From contig JAOTOM010004798.1 in the NCBI GenBank assembly GCA_034440615.1, positions 186,001 through 250,000 on the forward strand: a DNA stretch of 64,000 bases, in the 5' to 3' direction. The notes under the pieces are model-generated. The model was given only the letters and a program-made list of their open reading frames with translations. It did no database searches and was not told where the DNA came from. A program made the translations under genes and the position numbers. Numbering within the stretch: the first letter of the stretch is position 1; the number at the start of each line of letters is the position of its first letter. Origin of the DNA: Ashinkailepas kermadecensis (Eukaryota; Arthropoda; Thecostraca; Neolepadidae). Positions 34,202 through 45,900 of the stretch are shown piece by piece.

Positions 34202-36354
34202 CGCATATATCTCACCACAGACCAAATTTCTTTTGTTCGTTTTGGTTCGTGGGGAGAGTAACCGAATGTGTTCGGTATTTTTTCTGGTAAGGTAAGTTTT
34301 CCTGGTAAGATAAGTTTTCGTTCGGAAAATGTTTTGCTGTAGTGGTGACATCTGTTTGCACTTACTTGCTGTTATATGTTCATCTCTTCAGTTGCACTCA
34401 GTGTAGTCCCGAAGAGACGATTTGGCTCACCATGCCCGTAGCTACCGATCTGAAGAGTCATTTGCTTCTTGCCGTAATAATGGTCGGTGTCCCACGGCAT
34501 CACGTGACAAGCATACCCATCACGCCGAAGGACTCATCGAGTGATTTACATCGCCGGCACCAAAGTTCATTGTGTTGAGAAAGTAGCCGGTTCAGCGCGA
34601 ACGTTCCGACATCGTCGCTTGCTTTGTCTGCTTGTATGTTGCTACATGTTCTTGTTGTTGCACACGTGTATTCTGTTGGCGAAATGTCAGGCGCATGGCT
34701 GTCGAATTAGCCTAGACAATCAGTGAATACATGGAATTATTAGATAACATGGGCACTTTCCAATCGTCCCCATCTCGAAGAACGTCACCGATTGATTCGA
34801 GAACCCAGCTGCAGATCTGGATCATGATTACGTGTCGATGTCAACATTGGCGGAAGTCCCAATGTTCTCTAATTGCAACTGCAAAACACCAATAGGTTGT
34901 TTTGTGCCTTGAGCAGTGCGATTGGTTTCCATGGTCAGACGGCTCAGAGAGAAACATTATAAAACAAAACGCGAGTAAATAGTTGTTATCAGCTAATATA
35001 GCGGACCTCTGTACGCAATTGTGGACACCTCGGCTCCACTGGTCACCATAGCAACCACCAAAACTCATTAGTTAACCAATGCAACCTACTGGACAATCCA
35101 ATATCTAGCTAGATTGCCGTATGCTGTTCTGGAAGGCTACCACACCGAGAGCCACATTAAGGCTCGCCCAGGCTCCCCTGTATCTGACTCAGGTAAGATA
35201 GACATTTTGGTATTCCTCCAATGTTCTTGAACTTGGAGAGTTTCTTCTCGTAAATCATAATGCAATACGAAGGGTCTTTGTTCCCCGAAACAGCATGACA
35301 GGTTTTAAGAATGCAGTAAAATCATACACACATGGCTGGACGGTAACCATGCCTTCCTTAGTTCACAATGGTCATCGCCAGACAGGATGCCTGAGCTCCA
35401 CAAGCAAGTCGGTGATGGATAAACAGCCACAAATGCACGTGGTAAGAAAAAAGTTATTATTGCATTCTAAGCGACGAGATGCAGAATTTTCCAAAGCGAT
35501 CTTGGTCTCCCAGATTCAAGAAGTGGACCTGGACTTCACGGGAGAAGGACTGAGCCTCTCACTAAAGGATGCCGGGTGGCTTGAGCTCCTACTTGAGTAC
35601 TTAAGCATCGCTGGAGATCAGCCAGCCGGTACGAACGGTTCCCTAGCCTAGCTGCAGCCTACTGGAAGCCATGTAGAGGCTGCTTTTCACATTTGTTCTG
35701 GGCCTTACTGGGAGTTATACTAGTCAGTGCAGGGGATGCTTAAGCTCACTGTCTGCCCCCTCATCTCCCCTTGACCTCATCGAAAAGTCCCTGCCGTTTG
35801 GCGAACAGGGGACAGCAGCCAGCATCAATGTTATTCACTGTGGAGGGGAGGAGCATCCTGACTGGATGACACGCATGCTTCTGTTCAAAATATTTTAAAC
35901 TTAGTTATCTCCCGATCCGGAAAGGAGAGCTAATATTATCCCTCATAACTTTTCGCACTCCTACGAATTCGCATTTTTAGCGGGCTGACACGCCCACTAT
36001 GCTTCCGTCAAATTTGCTTCAAGATAGCATCGCAACAAGAAGCTCCTGAAGACTTCTGAAGTGCGGGTATGATAAAGGTTGCAACGGTATAAGTTTATGC
36101 ATAGTGGTAAGTAATCGAAGCATTGCTTTGGGGTGCTGTGGCATGACGAGTTTCCAAACATCTCCTAAGCTATCATTGGTCCAGTGGAATGGGCAGTGGC
36201 GGATCGAGCCACCCACGAAGGGCGGATATCCCTTTTGCCAGTTGGTGTGCAAATTTTGTCTCGAAGTAATTATATACCATACAACGCCATAGACTTAGTG
36301 TTAAAACTCCACAATCTAATGGCAAATGTTCACCAGCCCCCTCCCACTGTTGGC
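34202..36354. other. Mostly unique region with one unrecognised ORF
   Basis: The plus-strand ORF 35295-35651 (118 codons, MTGFKNAVKS to GTNGSLA) has an acidic, amphipathic C-terminal half (EVDLDFTGEG, LELLLEYLS) but matches no family I know. A good splice-donor-like CAG/GTAAGA sits upstream at 35193. GGGCAGTGGCGGATCGAGCC at 36192 looks like a DNA-transposon end without a found partner. The rest is unremarkable. Confidence 0.4.
35042..35080. promoter_or_regulatory. Second X-box consensus with nearby CCAAT
   Basis: GTCACCATAGCAAC at 35042-35055 also fits GTHNYYATRRNAAC exactly. CCAAT follows at 35076-35080, with further CCAAT/ATTGG at 34889-34893 and 34921-34925. Downstream is the donor-like site at 35193. 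The layout is promoter-like; the gene is unknown. Confidence 0.35.
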
Positions 36355-36612
36355 GAACTCCCAGAGTGGGGTACCCCAATGATAAGAAGCCGATCTTGAA
36401 CTCCCAGAGTGGGGTACCCCAATGATAAGAAGCCGATCTTGAACTCCCAGAGTGGGGTACCCCAATGATAAGAAGCCGATCTTGAACTCCCAGAGTGGGG
36501 TACCCCAATGATAAGAAGCCGATCTTGAACTCCCAGAGTGGGGTACCCCAATGATAAGAAGCCGATCTTGAACTCCCAGAGTGGGGTACCCCAATGATAA
36601 GAAGCCGACCTT
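36355..36612. repeat. 43-bp repeat, six near-identical copies
   Basis: The unit carries GAACTCCCAGAG, the perfect 12-bp palindrome TGGGGTACCCCA, and ATGATAAGAAGCCGATCTT. No internal variation is evident until the last copy (GACCTTGC). ORFs on the minus strand (up to 147 codons) are a by-product. Confidence 0.98.
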
Positions 36613-37015
36613 GCATTACGTCACAAGTGATCAGTGTTGTTACAATGGAGGAGTGCCAGTGGTGTCGGAACTCGTAAGGAAGGCTAAACTTTCAGAACAC
36701 AGCCACCGTTCATATTAGACTGGCTTTTGGACAGTGACGTAGGTTTGTATCTCTTTGGGAGAGCACATGCCCTTCCGATGTAAAGCATGTCCCTCCAATA
36801 ATCTCAATTATCCCCACAATATTCAGAAACGCACCCCAATTATACGTGCAATAGCAATATACCGTAGCAGATTCACAAGCTTAACTTTTGACAGTTTCGG
36901 GTTGGGGAGACAATTAATAACTGATAACCAACTAACCAATTAACAAGTTGGTGTGCAAACAAACTAACAAACAAAGTGGACAATTAACAAAACTGTTGTG
37001 GGGCTCGCGGGCAGG

Positions 37016-37103
37016 TGACAGCAACACCCAGACTTGCGGGGGACTACCCGCCGGTATGTGACAGCCACACCCAAACTTGCGGGGGACTACCCGCCGGTAC
37101 GTG
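37016..37103. repeat. 43-bp duplication, two copies
   Basis: The copies share AACTTGCGGGGGACTACCCG and CCGGTATGTGACAG. They differ by two substitutions (CAGACTT/CAAACTT, TATGTGAC/TACGTGGG edge). Confidence 0.9.
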
Positions 37104-37464
37104 GGCGGGTACCGGCGATACATTAGCATATGGTAATGGGGGCCGTCTGTTTGCTCTTCCTGTGGGCTGATAACCTGCCACGCCATTAAGCCGTGCGCCG
37201 CGCTACCATCGCCGATCTCGAGTGAAGCTAATAAGAGGCGGCCAGTTGGCCGCTGGGTGATCGCGTGTGCTGCGATGGTCCCCGGAAGCCGATGGTGCCG
37301 CAGCCCACCGGGAGCACGCGTGTCTGGGAAGCTTCCGGCCAGCCAGCTCGGGGCGGTCGGTTCGCTTCGTTCTGTCGGAACAGGGCGTCGGCTGGGATCG
37401 CGAGTCGCCCTTGTCGCTGACATTGAGCCAGGACAGGGGCCAGGCGCCGACAGGGCCTGTACCG

Positions 37465-39415
37465 CTCCAAAGGCCAGGACGGGACCTGTACCGACACCAA
37501 CACCTGACGGTGTGGCCAGGACGGGACCTGCTCCGACACCGACACCTGACAGTGTGGCCAGGACGGGACCTGTACCGACACCGACACCTGACAGTGTGGC
37601 CAGGACGGGACCTGTACCGACACCAACACCTGACAGTGTGGCCAGGACGGGACCTGCACCGACACCGACACCTGACAGTGTGGCCAGGACGGGACCTGTA
37701 CCGACACCAACACCTGACAGTGGGCCAGGACGGGACCTGTACCGACACCAACACCTGACGGTGTGGCCAGGACGGGACCTGCTCCACCAACACCTGACGG
37801 TGTGGCCAGGACGGGACCTGTACCGACACCGACACCTGACAGTGTGGCCAGGACGGGACCTGTACCGACACCAACACCTGACGGTGTGGCCAGGACGGGA
37901 CCTGCTCCGACACCGACACCTGACAGTGGCCCACGCCGCAACAGAGGCCGCTGTCGGGCCTCGGTGCGGCCAGGACGGGACCTGCACCGACACCGACACC
38001 TGACAGTGTGGCCAGGACGGGACCTGCTCCGACACCGACACCTGACAGTGTGGCCAGGACGGGACCTGCTCCGACACCGACACCTGACAGTGTGGCCAGG
38101 ACGGGACCTGCTCCGACACCGACACCTGACAGTGTGGCCAGGACGGGACCTGTACCGACACCGACACCTGACAGTGTGGCCAGGACGGGACCTGTACCGA
38201 CACCGATACCTGAGGGTGTGGCCAGGACGGGACCTGCTCCGACACCGACACCTGACAGTGTGGCCAGGACGGGACCTGCACCGACTCCAACACCTGGGGG
38301 GTGAGGGACCTGTCCGACACCGACACCTGACAGTGTGGCCAGGACGGGACCTGTACCGACACCGACACCCGACAGTGTGGCCAGCACGGGACCTGTACCG
38401 ACACCAACACCTGACAGTGTGGCCAGGACAGGACCTGCACCGACTCCAACACCTGACGGTGTGGCCAGGACGGGACCTGTACCGACACCAACACCTAACG
38501 ATGTGGCCAGGACAGGACCTGCACCGACTCCAACACCTGACGGTATGGCCAGGGCGGGACCTGTACCGACACCAACACCTAACGATGTGGCCAGGACGGG
38601 ACCTGCACCGACTCCGACACCTGACAGTGTGGCCGGACGGGACCTGCTCCGACACCGACACCTGACAGTGTGGCCAGGACGGGACCTGCTCCGACACCGA
38701 CACCTGACAATGTGGCCAGGACGGGACCTGCTCCGACACCGACACCTGACAGTGTGGCCAGGACGGGACCTGCTCCGACACCACACACACCTGACAGTGT
38801 GGCCAGGACGGGACCTGTCCGACACCGACACCTGACAGTGTGGCCAGGACGGAACCTGCTCCGACACCGACACCTGACAGTGTGGCCAGGACGGGACCTG
38901 CTCCGACACCGACACCTGACAGTGTGGCCAGGACGGGACCTGCTCCGACACCGACAGTGTGGCCAGGATGGGACCTGCTCCGACACCAACACCGGGGGGG
39001 GCAGGACGGGACCTGCTCCGACACCGACACCTGACAGTGTGGCCAGGACGGGACCTGCTCCGATACCAACACCTGAGGTGTGGCCAGGACGGGACCTGTA
39101 CCGACACCGACACCTGACAGTGTGACCAGGACGGGACCTGTACCGACACCGACACCTGACAGTGTGGCCAGGACGGGACCTGTACCGACACCAACATCTG
39201 ACAGTGTGACCAGGACGGGACCTGTACCGACACCAACACCTGACAGTGTGACCAGGACGGGACCTGTACCGACACCAACACCTGACAGTGTGACCAGGAC
39301 GCGACGGGACCTGTACCGACACCGACACCTGACAGTGTGGCCAGGACGGGACCTGTACCGACACCGACACCTGACAGTGTGGCCAGGACGGGACCTGTAC
39401 CGACACCGACACCAA
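37465..39415. repeat. 42-bp minisatellite, about 46 copies
   Basis: The unit contains GTGGCCAGGACGGGACCTGT, ACCGACACCGACACC and TGACA. Subtypes differ at GTACCG/GCTCCG/GCACCG, CCGACACC/CCAACACC and GTGGCC/GTGACC, and cluster into blocks (GCTCCG-rich at 38000-38150 and 38640-39000; GTGACC-rich at 39120-39300). 38410-38610 shows a two-unit alternation. An unrelated CACGCCGCAACAGAGGCCGC insert lies at about 37930. All six frames are largely stop-free, giving pseudo-ORFs of up to 840 codons. None is favoured, so I call the array non-coding. Confidence 0.97.
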
Positions 39416-39419
39416 GACC

Positions 39420-40130
39420 ACGACGAAGCCGAGATCGCACGGCCCCATCCGGTCAGACCGCCGACGCCAAAAGCTCCCATAGCTCCCATCCGCAGCCGAA
39501 GCCGAGTGTCGCGCCGGTGGCGCGCGTCGACGACGAGCGGCGCACACCTGGGCGCTGCGACAATCGCTGCGACAATCGGCGCCACAATCGCCGCGACAAC
39601 GGCTAATGCTGCACCAAAGGCGGCGGCGCCGCTTCGGCGCGACGCATATGCAAACATGCAAATGTCGGCTGGTGAGAGCGGAGGCGGCTCGGCCGGCCGC
39701 GCGGCCAGAGTCGGCGCCGCCCGCAAACCGGTCGGTGGCGTCGGCCGCATGCAAATGCCGGGCCGCCGCCGACCGGCGTCCTAATGACCGGCCAGTATGC
39801 ATGGAAGGGTTGGCCGAGTGCTGCTTTGAAACGTGATGGTTCTGGGAGGGTATGCAAATACGCCGGCGCCTAATCTCCTTTACGGCGGCCGGTGGCGGGA
39901 AAGTTTTTCGGCGCGGCCGCGGCGTTTGCATACGTCGCGGCGGACGTTTTGCATAAAGCGGCGCGCCCGGCCGCGGCGGTCCCCCGGAGCCCGCCGCCGC
40001 CGGCTGGCAGTCTCTCCTGAGGCAGTTCACGACGCCGGCCACACGCTATCGCATGACATCGGCTTGAATGCGCCGCAGACGCCGCTGAGCTGGCTCCGCA
40101 GGGCTGGGGGGGGGGGGGCGCGGAGGGCTA
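39420..40130. other. CpG-island-like region
   Basis: This is the most GC- and CpG-rich unique stretch in the window (for example GGCGCGCCCGGCCGCGGCGG at about 39960). Frequent CGCGC/GGCGCC words suggest a CpG island. A run of 13 or more G lies at about 40107. Several open frames exist on both strands, as expected in such DNA. Confidence 0.6.
39647..39954. promoter_or_regulatory. Cluster of octamer (POU-type) motifs
   Basis: Exact ATGCAAAT occurs at 39656-39663, 39749-39756 and 39852-39859. TATGCAAA lies at 39647-39654. Inverted forms GTTTGCATA at 39924-39932 and TTTTGCAT at 39947-39954, and TATGCATG near 39796, add to these. Such AT-rich words are unexpected by chance in DNA this GC-rich. 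ATGCAAAT is the POU/octamer site used, for example, in histone H2B and snRNA promoters. Confidence 0.5.
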
Positions 40131-41991
40131 CCGGAATGAGCGGCTGTTAAATGCGTGACCGGGAACGCGCGAAAACGTGCAGGTGCGCCAGGTTCGTGTC
40201 GAGTCATGCGACTCAGACACAGCCATCCGAACAGGACCGGTTGAGCTAGGAAGCGGGAGAGGGGTGCGCTGCGAAATTTGAACCTCATCCATTAACTGAA
40301 CTGTATTTATCATTCATTTCAGAAGTTATGGCATGCTCGAAGGCCATAGCTAGTCGGATACATATTCGATGGTATCAAAATTACCCAGAAGTAACGACAG
40401 GCATTCCGCGCGAGTGGTAAGTTTTACCTGTACTCGAATTTGTGTTCGAACATTTGCTGACTACATGTTAACAGAGCTTTTGCTGTGCTGTGCCATCAAG
40501 AGCTGGGCGTTTCCAGTGGGACCTGCCCTCACCTCCAAGGCGCGTCTCCACTGAGACCTTCTTGCGCCTCCTAGGGAGGCGCGCCTCTCCGATTGAGAAC
40601 CACTGCTCTATAATGCAATGGACACATTATCATACGAACTGGCTTTTTCGTAATACATCATCATCTGGCCACCATCTGAACAGCGTGTCTGAGTATGTTC
40701 AATTCACAGTCAGGAGGGAGGTTCGTGGTGCTTTGCCGTTTCTACACGTATAACTAGGGAGGTCATAGGGGATCCATACAAACAAGCATGTTCAGGAAGG
40801 CAACCTACACTGACAAATATTTCGACTTTAATTTGCACAACAGAACCGAGATTAGAAAGCCGGGGTCCGTTGATCTGTTCTGATGTGGGTGACCAAGTGG
40901 TGGGGTGGAGTAGACGAGTTAGGAGGATACTGGAGGCAAAACACTATCCAGAACAGTTCCTGAGGAGAGCACGTCACAAAATGTGACGCGGAGCAGCCAG
41001 CAGTCAGGAAACCCCACGGACCACAAACCCCTGTCTGTGACACCGTCACAAAGATAATGAGGGAGCGGATGGTTAAGATATTTCAGATACACCCACTGGT
41101 AGGCACAAGATCAACGAAGACCTTCACAGTTAGTTGGTGGCGCCAAAGGACAGACGGAATCACATCCAAAACCCAGGCGTGATTTATCGTTACGCTTGTC
41201 GGAGTTAAAAGCCATCATTTAGGAAAATGTTCAGAAGTTTAAGAACAAGAGAGCGGAACATAAGAGGGCGATCAGAAAGATGGACGCAAACCAATGACCT
41301 TTCAAAACACATGTTAGAAAGAAGGCACACCATCTCATGATGATGCGCCGAAATTCTTGCCTATGAAATCGATCGGAGAGAAAGGAAGATTAAAGGTATT
41401 TTCACTGCGAAGACGACGCCAGATAAGCTCACAGGCATGGGTTTCCTACTTCGTGTGGCCCAAGTGTACTACGTTCTGCAGCAGCTCGCGAACTGCAGTA
41501 AATAGCTAATGAAAGCAAACTGTGAAACAAGTTTGAAACGCTTTTGATATACACCATTGTGGAAGTTTTGTGCTGGTGGTTGAATGTTGAGTTTGACTCG
41601 CATGTTATGATGCTGTTTCTTACCTGTGTCGATCGGTTGTGCACACCACCAGGCTGACGACTCAAAATCAACCAATTAAAAAGCTGGAGGAAGACCAATC
41701 TATTCTCCGATGTCACTACCTCCCAGCTAAATAACATCAATAACAAAAGCAGGCGAGCATGCTTCATTATCACCCAAAAGCACAGAAATAAATGAGTAGC
41801 ACAGTCGTTTCCAATAAATGTATAATGTTCTTCTCACTCACCATCGTGTGTACAAACTTTCCCTTACGATACATTGCGCAATGAGGCCAATATTTCTCGA
41901 ACATCGAAGTGTTGAGAGGTAGTTGTGCATACCATTCTCACGTCTCTATTCTCACGTCTCTCGTGAACAGACTGGTTTTGACATACATTTG
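40131..41991. other. Unique spacer
   Basis: ORFs of at most 114 codons, not recognised. It contains the hAT-like end at 40498-40612. Nothing else is evident. Confidence 0.45.
40498..40612 (-). mobile_element. hAT-Charlie-like terminal fragment
   Basis: Read on the minus strand from 40612 it begins CAGTGGTTCTCAATCGGAGA and continues GGCGCGCCTCCC. CAGTGGTTCTCAA is the terminal repeat of hAT-Charlie type elements. The adjoining plus-strand bases CTCTATAA fit the hAT target pattern nTnnnnAn. The opposite end was not found, so this is one terminus or a truncated copy; the left limit is approximate. Confidence 0.6.
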
Positions 41992-42214
41992 TGACAGAGC
42001 TAACCAGTCACAGAGCTAACCAGTCACAGAGCTAACCAGTCACAGAGCTAACCAGTCACAGAGCTAACCAGTCACAGAGCTAACCAGTCACAGAGCTAAC
42101 CAGTCACAGAGCTAACCAGTCACAGAGCTAACCAGTCACAGAGCTAACCAGTCACAGAGCTAACCAGTCACAGAGCTAACCAGTCACAGAGCTAACCAGA
42201 GCTAACCAGTCACA
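41992..42214. repeat. 16-bp repeat, about 14 copies
   Basis: The unit is CAGTCACAGAGCTAAC. Copies are essentially identical, with one internal deletion at about 42190 (CTAACCAGAGCTAACC). Confidence 0.98.
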
Positions 42215-42732
42215 AGAAGCTACCCGTCTACATGTTTGCAATCTTTTCTGAGCCAAGAGAACTGTCCATTGTAAGGGCAAGTGATTGGTAGCTATTCAGT
42301 TTCCTAGCTTCTTTTCCAAAGAGACACAGTATCACAGGGGTTTGCTTGGGTTTGACTCAGCAATTTGTAAGCAAGGGACACAAGGTACACAAGACTTTCT
42401 TTTTGCTGATGCAAAAACATACGTCATATACAAATCGGGACTTCGTGATATGCAGTTGATGGTAAATGTAGACAGAACGGAGCTTGTCAACTATAAGCCA
42501 CAAAACATACAAATCAGCCAAAACAGCATCGCGGATAAACCCATTCGAACCAGGAATTGTCTTTCTTTTGCCTCTCACTCTTCTTGTGCTGGTAGGTTTT
42601 CCACTCTGAATGAAGAAGTGCTGGATATCATCGACTACCCAAGAACCCGCAAAGAAGACGGACAATCCGGTATACAAACAGGTAATAAAGTGGGGAAATG
42701 ATGGGTGCTGACAATGCCATGGAATATGGACG
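42215..42732. other. Unique stretch with unrecognised ORF
   Basis: The plus-strand ORF 42285-42701 (138 codons, MVAIQFPSFF to TGNKVGK) has ordinary composition and ends just beyond a donor-like CAG/GTAATA at about 42684, so it could be an exon. I recognise no domain. It may equally be chance. Confidence 0.3.
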
Positions 42733-42969
42733 ATGGTGTGATACATACCATGTGATAACCTGTACAGGCCAAGTGATGACATCATACGTGCCACGTGATG
42801 ACGTCATACAGACCACACGATGACGTGTACCTGTCATTTGCTGACGTGGTGCAGGCCATGTGGTGACGTGATACGTGTCACGTGATGACATGGTCCAGGC
42901 CACGTGATGACGTGATACAGGCCATGTGAAACTGCGATACAGACCACACGATGACGCGATACGCAGGGC
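42733..42969. mobile_element. 22-bp E-box/CRE satellite, locus 1 (degenerate)
   Basis: About 10 diverged units built on CACGTGATGACGTGATAC. It includes an exact CACGTG (42793-42798) directly followed by an exact TGACGTCA (42800-42807). The right end, GATACGCAGGGC then TAA, matches the terminal repeat of the intact element at 49951, so this appears to be a copy that lost its left end. Confidence 0.7.
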
Positions 42970-45900
42970 TAAAAAAGCGTCGTCCTAGCGATAGCGTCGG
43001 CGACCAGATGCTGGCTCACCAGGCTTCAGTGGCGACCGAAACCATAATTTTGCTTTGATACGTCCGTCAAGATTTTAGCCATCAAGGACATAATTCGTCG
43101 ATATATCAGTAATTTGTATTTAGCACCACTGATATTTTTCCAGATCAAAAGTATTACCGCTAATTCTACCAAATATTCCGTCCCTCTTGCCTACCATGTT
43201 TATACCAGAACCTCCCGTCGACACAGGACGGCGCTTTCCCGACAACCACAATGCTAAACCAATGGCATACCGTGGGCGCCAAAAGCGCCGACGAGACGGC
43301 GACCAAATGGTTATCGTGATCGTCGCCTAGAAATCCAGTTATAAATATGGAATTGGAAATCAGGCAACTCTTGGTGACTTGTTCAGTCGTTCGTTCGAAA
43401 ATTGGTTTATGGGTAATTGTGCCCAATCGTGGTGGTGAATTAATGTCGTGTTTTCTGGAATGATTGCTGAGATGCCTAAATTAATATTGTCACTTCTGAG
43501 GTAGGTACCTAGTTAGATATCCAGGTGTGGACTATTTGTAAAAGATTAAAGCCAGCAAATGGTTAAGAGAATGATAGGAGAAGGCTGCAATCGGAATAAA
43601 AAATAATAATAGGGGAAGCGTTTTGTGGCCACAAAGGATGTCCGCGTTCAGGAGCCGAGCAGAACATTCAGAAGCACACCAAGAACAAACATAAGGATCA
43701 TGAGCATTTAAAATATTTACCGGGAGCCAGTTTGCTCCTTGAGGTCGAATGTCAAACTAGATAACAATAATGCAGAAAGGTATGTTGATGCTCCTGTGCA
43801 GGTAGGTACCTAGGTATGTACTGAGGTGGATAGGTACCTAAGTAGGTACATTCCTAGGTACAAGCATATGGTCATGGGTAGCAGTGTCCACAGTGTAAAT
43901 GTTGGTAGGTTTGTAACTATTTTACTTAAGATATGGCATTTAAAGACATAAATATTGTAAAAACATGTTACTTGATATGATTAAGATTATTTGGGATGTG
44001 GCCGACCTAGCCACTTATTACCAGCACAATTGCATAGGCACTTTCCAGTTGGTATGCAAAATAATATCAAAATATTGGTGTTTGAGTGGGGTAACATAAT
44101 GAAGAATAATGTAAAATGTCAAATAATGTCTAACGTAACCTAGATAGCTTGGGAAATTTTTTGTAATATTTTAGACCTGATGTGTCATTGAAGGCTTAGC
44201 ATTCTAACCTAGGTATTTTCTTTCTTAAAAGAATATAGCAGAGCTAAACGTCTTTCTTCGGGATAAGAGAAACCAAAGTTCTTCCACACACATAAAAAGC
44301 AAAAATAATTTAGTTGCAATTTGAACAGGAATTAATGGTCCCATGGTCTTAATCATGTTCAGAAACATCATCTCACAATTTTGTGTATTATTGCACTTTA
44401 AGGTATCCAAGAGACAAGTTGTACACACATTTTACCCCCATGAAGCAAAAATGTGGTTAGGTTTGGTTGGGTTAGGTTATGCTAGGCTTTTCTCTTCAGT
44501 TGGAAAAAAACTTCACAGTTTTTGAAAATATTTGTTTTCAACAAAAAGGTGCCTTTTTCTTCAACACAGATTAAATTTAATCTGTTAACCTAGTTAACTA
44601 GGTTATGCGATATAAGGTTTGTATTGGAAAATACTTCCGAAGAAAATAGAAAATTTTCCATTTATTAGGAAATGTATTTTCCTGCATGCAAGTTTAGGTT
44701 AGGTTGTGTTACATTTTTTCTTTCTTTTGAACATTATTTTTATGCTATATTATCAAGCTCCAAGCCCATTTTTTTGTGTTATTCTGCCTGCCAACTCATA
44801 AATATGCATTTGCAGAGGAAATGAGTGGTCGCACAATGCTCTCCACATACATAAACATTGCATTGGAAAGATATATTCCATGAATTAAAAATGTACCCCA
44901 AAGTGCAATTTAATACCATTTGGTTTCTTGAAATGCCATCATTATTCAACGCAAAGCCCCACTTTAGGTGTTCTTTTGCCTGTCAACTGAAAGAGTAATC
45001 ATTTTCAAAGAAAATGAGTGGCCACGTCATTTTATCCATGTTCATAAACCATTGGAAAAGTAAATCCAATAATTATAAAATACTTGAAGTCATAAATTAA
45101 CCACCCTTTGTGGCAAGAAGATTAACTTATACCTTTTAGTTAATTAAATTAAAAATCGTAACCTAGGATATCCTATCCCAACACCTGCTTTATAGATGAA
45201 AACATCTGATTACTGATTAGCATATCTTGCATGCAGTCCAACCTGCAAACTACTGAAGTTCCAAAGATTGCCAGTGGAAAAGGTTTAGTTAAAGATATAT
45301 GGAAGAACATTGAAATATAGAACTGGTGCTGATAATTGGTCTTATTGCTTTGCTTTGCTTTGCCATCCAGCTTGCCATACCAGAATTTGATGAGCCATCT
45401 CCAATGTCTTGTTAAATAATAAGCTGCAATGCTAATATGCATGAAGATTGCAGCACAATGCTGGTACTTTTCTTTGGATGGGTTTCATCCAGATATCTAG
45501 AATAGGATATCTCTAGGATAGATGGTGCTTTTCTACTCTGGCCAGGATATCAGTCTTCAGTATCCCAATCTAGTGCAAAATGAATACATGCATGTTATTA
45601 TGTCAGATTTGAAACTATAATAATTGTGCCAGAATTTGTGGGCACTGTAGAAACGTTATGGAACATGTACAGATGTGTTGAGTTATGCTTGAAAAAAATG
45701 TTGCTTGGTTCAAACATCCTTTTTGCCAAATATCCCTGTATATGCACCATTATTTCTTTGTTTTTTATTTGTACTGGAACTATGCTAGATATGTCCAGAA
45801 TAATATGTATTTTTCAACTTGGTTCAACATATGGCAACAAAGTGAAAACGAGTAAAGTTTGGATAATACATTTCCCTTCAATAGAGCTGTCATCAGCTGT

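Noticed and set aside
37203..39750. Minus-strand ORFs of 745 and 840 codons and long plus-strand ORFs
   Set aside because: They follow the 42-bp array, whose unit lacks stops in almost every frame on both strands; length alone is no evidence of coding.
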